The notes under the pieces are model-generated. The model saw only the letters and a list, made by a program, of their open reading frames with translations, did no database searches and was not told the origin of the DNA. Below are positions 58,867 to 64,000 of a DNA stretch of 64,000 bases, piece by piece; the first letter of the stretch is position 1; every line of letters begins with the position of its first letter. Source of the stretch: Taiwanofungus camphoratus (Eukaryota > Basidiomycota > Agaricomycetes > Polyporales > Taiwanofungaceae); the NCBI GenBank assembly GCA_003999685.1, contig CP021225.1, positions 744,001 to 808,000 on the forward strand. The letters run 5' to 3'. A program made the translations under genes and the position numbers.

Positions 58867-59900
58867 ATGGCCCCGTCTATCCCTCCTCCGTCTGGTGTAT
58901 ACGTGCCCGCGGTTCTGTTTTTCGACGAGAATGAAGAGTTCGACGTCCCGGCTATCAAGTCGCATGTCTTGCGACTTGCTAAAGTGAGTGCCAAGCAGCG
59001 TGTCGTACGATCTGAGTACGACGTGGGCACCGCAGGGTGGCGTAACTGGGATCCTCGTTCAAGGCAGCAATGGCGAGGCTCAGCATCTCTCTCACGATGA
59101 GCGGAAGGAGGCCATCCGCCTAACTAGGCAGACACTCGACGAAAATGGGTTCCAGCAGGTTATCATCATTGCAGGGACAGGAGGACAGTCCACTCGCGAG
59201 TCGAAGAAGCTTTGCGCGGACGCTGCGGAGGCAGGCGCTGCCTACTGTCTTGTCTTGACGCCTGGGGTATGGCCGACACAGATGACACCGGCAGCCATTT
59301 TGAGATTCCATCAGGAGGTAGATGAGCCTCTTATGCCGGCCTCATAGCGATGCTCAATACAGCGTGTAGGTCGCAGATGCATCGCCCATTCCTACCATGG
59401 TCTACAATTTCCCTACCGTTACCGCAGGGCTCAACCTTGACTCCGACGTCATCGGTGCACTCGCTCAGCATCCGAACATTGTCGGCACTAAACTCTCTTG
59501 CGGGACAATTGGGAAACTCCACCGCCTTACGTCCTCCGTCCCTGCCACCAAATTCGCCACTTTCCCTGGGGTGTCCGATGTCTTCCTGCAGGGGCTGGTC
59601 TCCGGCAGCGCGGGGCTGATCGGTGCGCTCCCCAACGTCGCACCGAAGGCGCACATGGAGGTATACCGGCTGTACAAAGCCGGGAAGATCGAGGAAGCTG
59701 CGAAGATACAGGCTTTACTGGGCCATGCAGATTGGCAACTAGGGAAGCTGGGAAGCATTGGAGGTATTAAGACTGTAGTCAGCAAGCATTTCGGATACGG
59801 TAAGACCTATGTCCGGGGCCCGCTCGCTGCTCCTACCGATGTACAACTGGAGAGCATTGACAAGCTGGAGGAGTTGATCGCCTTTGAGAAGTCCCTCTGA
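58867..59900 (+). CDS. DapA-family aldolase, probably 4-hydroxy-2-oxoglutarate aldolase-like
   Basis: Three exons (58867-58983, 59036-59317, 59370-59900) join to 309 residues, a normal length for the dihydrodipicolinate synthase / N-acetylneuraminate lyase superfamily. It is a class I (Schiff-base) aldolase. The substrate-binding loop reads GILVQGSNGEAQHLSHDERK; the GSNGE form is closer to HOGA1 and fungal deoxyhexulosonate aldolases than to DapA (GTTGE). The catalytic tyrosine is Tyr145 in MVYNFPTV. The Schiff-base lysine is Lys174 in VGTKLSCGTIGK. Fungi make lysine by the aminoadipate route, so a lysine-biosynthetic role is unlikely. Hydroxyproline/glyoxylate or galacturonate breakdown are the likely alternatives. 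No mitochondrial presequence is visible. Confidence 0.92.
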
Positions 59901-60219
59901 GTGTATTGATATATATACCTTGATTCAACAATATAGCTTAGCTGAGGCTGCAGCCTTTCCTTGAGAGCGCCCCGTCACTGAACTGTTACTCCGGCTAATT
60001 GACACCGTTATCAACGTTGCGAGGATTCCCGACCTGGGATTCATGTGTCTACCTGCCTCCCGATTTCCCTTACGCCAGTGTCTGTATTCGATTGTTGGGC
60101 AACTCACTATTTGATCAATAGCGGAGTCACCGGTCTTGTATCACCAGAACTTGGACGGAGAAAAACAGCATGACATATTAGTAGGTAATCACTGTATAGT
60201 ACCTGCACACAATACTCCC
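59901..60219. other. Convergent spacer
   Basis: 3' ends of the aldolase (plus) and sulfite oxidase (minus). Nothing else recognised. Confidence 0.4.
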
Positions 60220-61461
60220 TCACCACGTCCCCCTTCCCCAAGGGTTGAAGGCGACGCCCCTCAGGTTCCACTTACCCTCTCTCTCTTGTACATTTTTATC
60301 ATGGTCTACCGCGCGACTGTACACCACACCAGAATCGGCAACATTATCAAGCTGCACGCTCCAGAGCGTCCAGCTCCACCTACCCTCCTGATATGTAATC
60401 TTAGCCGGCTGCCACGTCAAGCCCTCATCGATGGATACTTCTACATGGACCACCTTCAGATCTGAGCCGCCACCAATCGCATATCCCTTGACAAGCACCG
60501 AGGTTGGACTCATGCGCGTAACTGATGCCACAACGGAATTCACAGGTAAAGAGGTAATTGACGGGTATTTAGACCACAAAGATGCTGCCTGAGCCTTCGA
60601 CTCGATCTGCAATAAGGGCCAATTAGATCGACGACCAAACGATTGCGAATTAAACTGACTTCAGGCGGTAACACCTTGTAGTCGCGCTGCTGATAGTAAT
60701 TTGGTGACTCTTCAGTACTTATGTTGATGGTATCTACCCATTTTACCCATCGTGCGCCAACGTATCCCGGAACAACCACCCGAAGGGGTCCTCCGTGATC
60801 AGGAGAAAGAGGCTGGTCATTCATCTGCCCAAACAATGAGAATAGGCGCTCTAAGGACCTACAAGTGTCCTCACATCATAAGCCAGTAAAACATCCTCGG
60901 TTTCATTTAGTGCTTTCGCGAGGGGTATTGATCCTCCATAGTAACTGTCATCTTGACAAGGTGTGACATGGGATGCGAATTGAACATGAGCGCTGCCCTG
61001 CATGTTGACACCAGCAGTCTGAAGCAGATCACGGAGACGCGCGCCGGCCCATTTGACGTTGCAGACTACACCGTCAGCCCAAAGCACACCGTGTACTTTC
61101 TTGATAGTATTCATCTCCTTCCGTCTATTACCTGCACACTGCACATTTCTCGTAATCGAGGCGTCACGAGGTTAAAGTATGAGGAACATACCTGCAAAGC
61201 GGCTACAACCTCAGCTTTTGGAAAGGAGGTTCTGAGCTGCTTCACACTGAAACTCGTGTCTGCATGCACAGCCCCGGTTACATGCACAGTGAAGTTGTCT
61301 TCGTCGTAGTCCTGCACCGGACCATGATTTCGGCAATACATAAGGTCTTCAGGGGTCAAAGAAAATTCGACAAGTGCAGCAGGGGCAGGCTCAGCATTGT
61401 ACGGTTCGTTGCCTCTCACGATGAGGAGGTCAGAGTGGGGGACTTCATTTGAGTAGTCCAT
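60220..61461 (-). CDS. Sulfite oxidase (molybdopterin enzyme)
   Basis: It oxidises sulfite to sulfate using the molybdenum cofactor. The ATG at 61461 starts [20 protein letters not shown]. The Mo-cofactor domain has [20 protein letters not shown], then [19 protein letters not shown] across an intron, where the cysteine of CAGNRR is the molybdenum ligand. [20 protein letters not shown] and [20 protein letters not shown] with VKWVDTINI follow. The dimerisation domain has [20 protein letters not shown] and WTLWSVQLD, ending [12 protein letters not shown] before TGA at 60220. There are four or five exons. No cytochrome b5 domain or presequence is present, so it is the plant/fungal Mo-only type, probably using O2. 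I see no clear peroxisomal C-terminal signal. It is divergent from the mitofissin gene. Confidence 0.93.
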
Positions 61462-62154
61462 GATTGAGAGCGACACTGTAAAGCGGGAGGAGCGGGATAA
61501 GTCGTCTCAGTTTTACCCCACGACGAACACGTCTACAAGTTCGAAACGTGGTGCTGCCGTTGCCTGCTGTACTTATGTACGCACTACGATTCGGAATTGG
61601 CACCGATGCATGTCGGCTTCAATCATAGGAATCGCTTTCACAAAGACAGCCTCCGGAAAGATGCGCCAGCATTCCTTCTGCCTGAGAGAAACAGTTGGCA
61701 TGAGCAGGGAACTCCCTTGAGAGTGCACTCGTGACGGTCGACATTGCGGAACATCGTGAGGAGAAGGCGGAACATGCGTTTTGCCTTTCTTGGAAATTGT
61801 GGCTGACTCGACGTTTCTGACTGTTCTCGATAGAGACAAGTGCATGATATATTTCCTCTTCAAGTGCGACAAACATTGATATCAAAGTTCACTGGGCATA
61901 TGCATCATTGCTCGCTGCTGTTGCATACACACACAGTGCGAGATATCGGACAGCTCGAGGCTAGATCACGTGCACGCGAATGTGCCGCGGCCGACCGCAT
62001 TCGTTTCGCGCTGCTGAAGTCCTCCAGACCAAGTTTAGAAGATCCAGCTGAGGCAATCGACGACAGTCCCGCTGTACGAATTCTTTCTTCTCACTCACAC
62101 TCGCTCTTTACCCTTGTAATATCTCTGTGTGCTAGGAACTCACCACTCGACACT
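61462..62154. promoter_or_regulatory. Divergent region between sulfite oxidase and mitofissin
   Basis: The region contains both promoters. A frame open upstream of, and in phase with, mitofissin (from about 61900) contains an intron-like GTACGAATTC..TGTGCTAG segment at 62075-62136 that ends 18 nt before the mitofissin ATG. This suggests a 5' UTR intron. Confidence 0.45.
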
Positions 62155-62452
62155 ATGCTCGGCAGGGTGGTCCATTACGCAGTTGACGCTGTATTGATAT
62201 CGACGGTAGTTGCTGGTGTTAGGCGATCGAGCGGATTTACGTGTGTCATTCCGTATCTGAATATCCTTTCTAATGTTCAAGAATCTCGACCATATGTGCA
62301 CCCTGTGTTACAGCCCCGAGACAAATATCATTCCTGACCCAACATTGCGCCTGATAGCGGAACGCTACCTGGGTATCGGCGAGACGATATTCGATATGGT
62401 ACAGGGGAGCGCTGTCAACAGTGAATACTTCAGGAAAGATACCAGGAGATGA
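62155..62452 (+). CDS. ATG44: Mitofissin (Atg44), DUF1748 family
   Basis: Mitofissin is a small intermembrane-space protein that drives mitochondrial fission for mitophagy in yeasts. Two exons (62155-62240 and 62314-62452) join in frame to 74 residues, the family length. The protein starts MLGRVVHYAVDAVLISTVVA, then GVRRSSGFTPETNIIPDPTL, then RLIAERYLGIGETIFDMVQG, and ends SAVNSEYFRKDTRR. The opening (x-L/G-G-x-x-H-Y-A-V-D-x-x-L-I-S-T) and the Y.GxGE..FD segment are the signature of DUF1748. The first half is an amphipathic to hydrophobic helix, consistent with membrane binding. It lies 4-7 kb from MGM1; whether this matters is unknown. Confidence 0.88.
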
Positions 62453-63039
62453 CCGAACTGGCGATTGTGGATGCGCTCTTGGAGTCTACTGGGCAGGATG
62501 AGGATTGATTGTAATCTATTGCATTATTGTACCATGGGATAAGGTTACTATTGTCTACTCTCGTCTTTGAGCCTGAACTTGCCTAATACAGATCGGTCGC
62601 AATGGCATATAGGCAGAGCGTTCCGTAATGTTTTCAGTCAACTGAATGGGATTCATTCTGGAATGACCGACTCGATTGTGTAGGCTCGAATCACTAGCCT
62701 TTGAACCCGTCATTGTCAGCCAGATATCGAGGAAGCTCCACTTGGCTTTGCAACAGTATCATTTAATTGTTGCGTAAAGCAACACGCAGAATCCGTTAAT
62801 CATCATAGTGACCTTGAGCGCAGTCAATTTGAGGTTGCGGCCGAAGATCATGGTAAGTAGAGGCAAGCCTGGCAGGCGCTCAGCAAGTTCAGAAGGGCCT
62901 TAATAAATAATTGTTTACTTGGTTACGTAATCCTCAGAATCAGCGGATTGACTGTTACTACACTATTCATAGTAGCGACTGACTCAAGATCCCGCAACGA
63001 CAACAGACTGGCCGTTACCCTTCTTTACCCTTTTCCACA
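62453..63039. other. Intergenic DNA
   Basis: Mitofissin 3' region and promoter of the TMS1/SERINC gene. No other gene recognised. Confidence 0.4.
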
Positions 63040-64000
63040 ATGGGTGCTCTACTTTCTGTACCCCTTGCGGGTGTCTTTGGGACTGTAGGATCATCATGCA
63101 TTGCGGGCATTGCATTTTGTTTCACTTCGACTGCGGGTAAGTTAACTACTGGGTAACGTAGACGAGTTCGGAGTTTACATGGTCATGAATCTTCAGCGTC
63201 GATGTTCTTCAAATCATGCAACTGCAATTCATCCATCGCAACTCGTGTGGGATTCGCCGTGCGTTTATGCCAATGTAACACTAGGCCGTGTACTCAATTG
63301 CACTTGTCTAGATCATCTTCTGTCTGAACTCGATGTTCGCGTGGTTGATGAAGACCCCAATAGCGATACGGCAGATTGAGAAGTGGAGTCACGGATATCT
63401 CGAGATGGACTGTGCAGAAGGGAAATGTTATGGTGTACTAGCGGTGCGCATGCCTGAATTGTGAGGCGCAGTCACGTCTAACTCGGTGGACCAGGTTCAT
63501 CGAATTTGTTTTGCATTATCCCTTTTTCATGCCATACTCGGTGCATCGCTCATAGGTGTAAAGGATACGAAAGACAAACGAGCCCCCATTCAGAACGGGT
63601 AAGCGAGTCTGTCAATCCAGCGCGTGCCCTTCTGACCTTCCGCAGTTGGTGGGGTCCAAAGACTTTGCTTTGGATGGTCCTGGTTATCGTTTCCTTCTTT
63701 ATTCCCAATGGCTTCTTCATGTTCTGGGGCAATTACGTCTCTATGATCGGTGCCACTATTTTCATCCTATTGGGACTGGTCCTCCTCGTCGACTTTGCTC
63801 ATTCATGGTCTGAAACGTGTCTCGAGAACTGGGAGATGTCTAATTCAAATCTCTGGCAATGGATCCTGATCGGCTCGACTGCGGGCATGTACTCCGCTGC
63901 GATTACAATTACGGGCGTACTATACGGGTTCTTCGCGGGGTCAGGGTGCACCCTCAACAGGTTCTTCATCTCGTTCAATCTGGCGCTATGCATTGTCATC
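63040..64000 (+). CDS. TMS1/SERINC-family membrane protein, 3' end beyond the window
   Basis: SERINC/Tms1 proteins are 10-11 TM proteins implicated in serine/phospholipid handling or lipid scrambling in endomembranes. The ATG at 63040 starts MGALLSVPLAGVFGTVGSSC. After an intron comes AASMFFKSCNCNSSIATRVG, the conserved Cys-rich N-terminal loop. Later exons read VHRICFALSLFHAILGASLI, VKDTKDKRAPIQNG then WWGPKTLLWMVLVIVSFFIP, GATIFILLGLVLLVDFAHSW and ILIGSTAGMYSAAITITGVL, still open at base 64000. At least four introns are visible. All segments are typical of the family and in order. Confidence 0.92.

Noticed and set aside
61573-61885. Minus-strand frames between sulfite oxidase and mitofissin
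   Set aside because: Two overlapping phases without domains in a divergent promoter region.
1-64000. CRISPR arrays, rRNA genes, prokaryotic operons and a multi-gene biosynthetic or defence cluster
   Set aside because: None seen. The window is intron-rich fungal nuclear DNA with mostly unrelated housekeeping genes, and no retroelement or capsid gene was recognised.

Overview
The window looks like nuclear DNA of a filamentous basidiomycete, most likely an Agaricomycete. The genes are cut by many introns of about 50-60 nt with GT..AG ends. A FunK1-type kinase and several proteins I know only from mushroom-forming fungi are present. Conserved proteins follow fungal family patterns (Gpx3-type peroxidase, Pho84-type transporters, Nop15, Maf1, Mgm1, mitofissin). 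All identifications come from reading translated motifs; no database search was run.

Layout. 1-4200: the start of a gene leaving the left edge, then mostly unassigned DNA with one candidate small secreted protein. 4200-13500: transcription elongation factor IWS1, a serine-rich protein of unknown function, a likely complex I accessory subunit, and a TTC9-like TPR protein divergent from it. 13800-18660: a full-looking telomerase reverse transcriptase gene with all RT motifs. 19050-26700: a three-cysteine glutathione peroxidase with an in-frame upstream extension resembling a mitochondrial presequence, a doubtful minus-strand gene, a membrane-anchored calcineurin-type phosphatase, and an Ncp1-like coiled-coil protein. 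26795-29000: a tRNA-Ala(AGC) with a 15-nt intron and its Pol III terminator, then an F-box protein. 29640-38060: two divergent Pho84-type phosphate transporters 3.7 kb apart. 40230-46230: NOP15/NIFK and CDC16/APC6 sharing a 239-bp promoter, then a conserved fungal protein of unknown function. 46612-46901: a MITE-like element with 27-bp terminal inverted repeats. 47470-53500: MAF1 and a FunK1 kinase. 54360-64000: an SCP2 lipid carrier with a peroxisomal signal, MGM1, a 4-hydroxy-2-oxoglutarate aldolase-like enzyme, sulfite oxidase, mitofissin (ATG44) and the start of a TMS1/SERINC protein.

There is no operon or evident biosynthetic cluster. Several neighbours act in mitochondria (complex I subunit, possible mitochondrial GPX form, Mgm1, mitofissin), but I see no shared regulation beyond head-to-head promoters. 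I did not find a clearly new multi-gene system. The most useful leads are the dual-start peroxidase, the intron-rich TERT, the mitofissin gene, the MITE, the two uncharacterised conserved proteins and the ORF-dense gap between the phosphate transporters.
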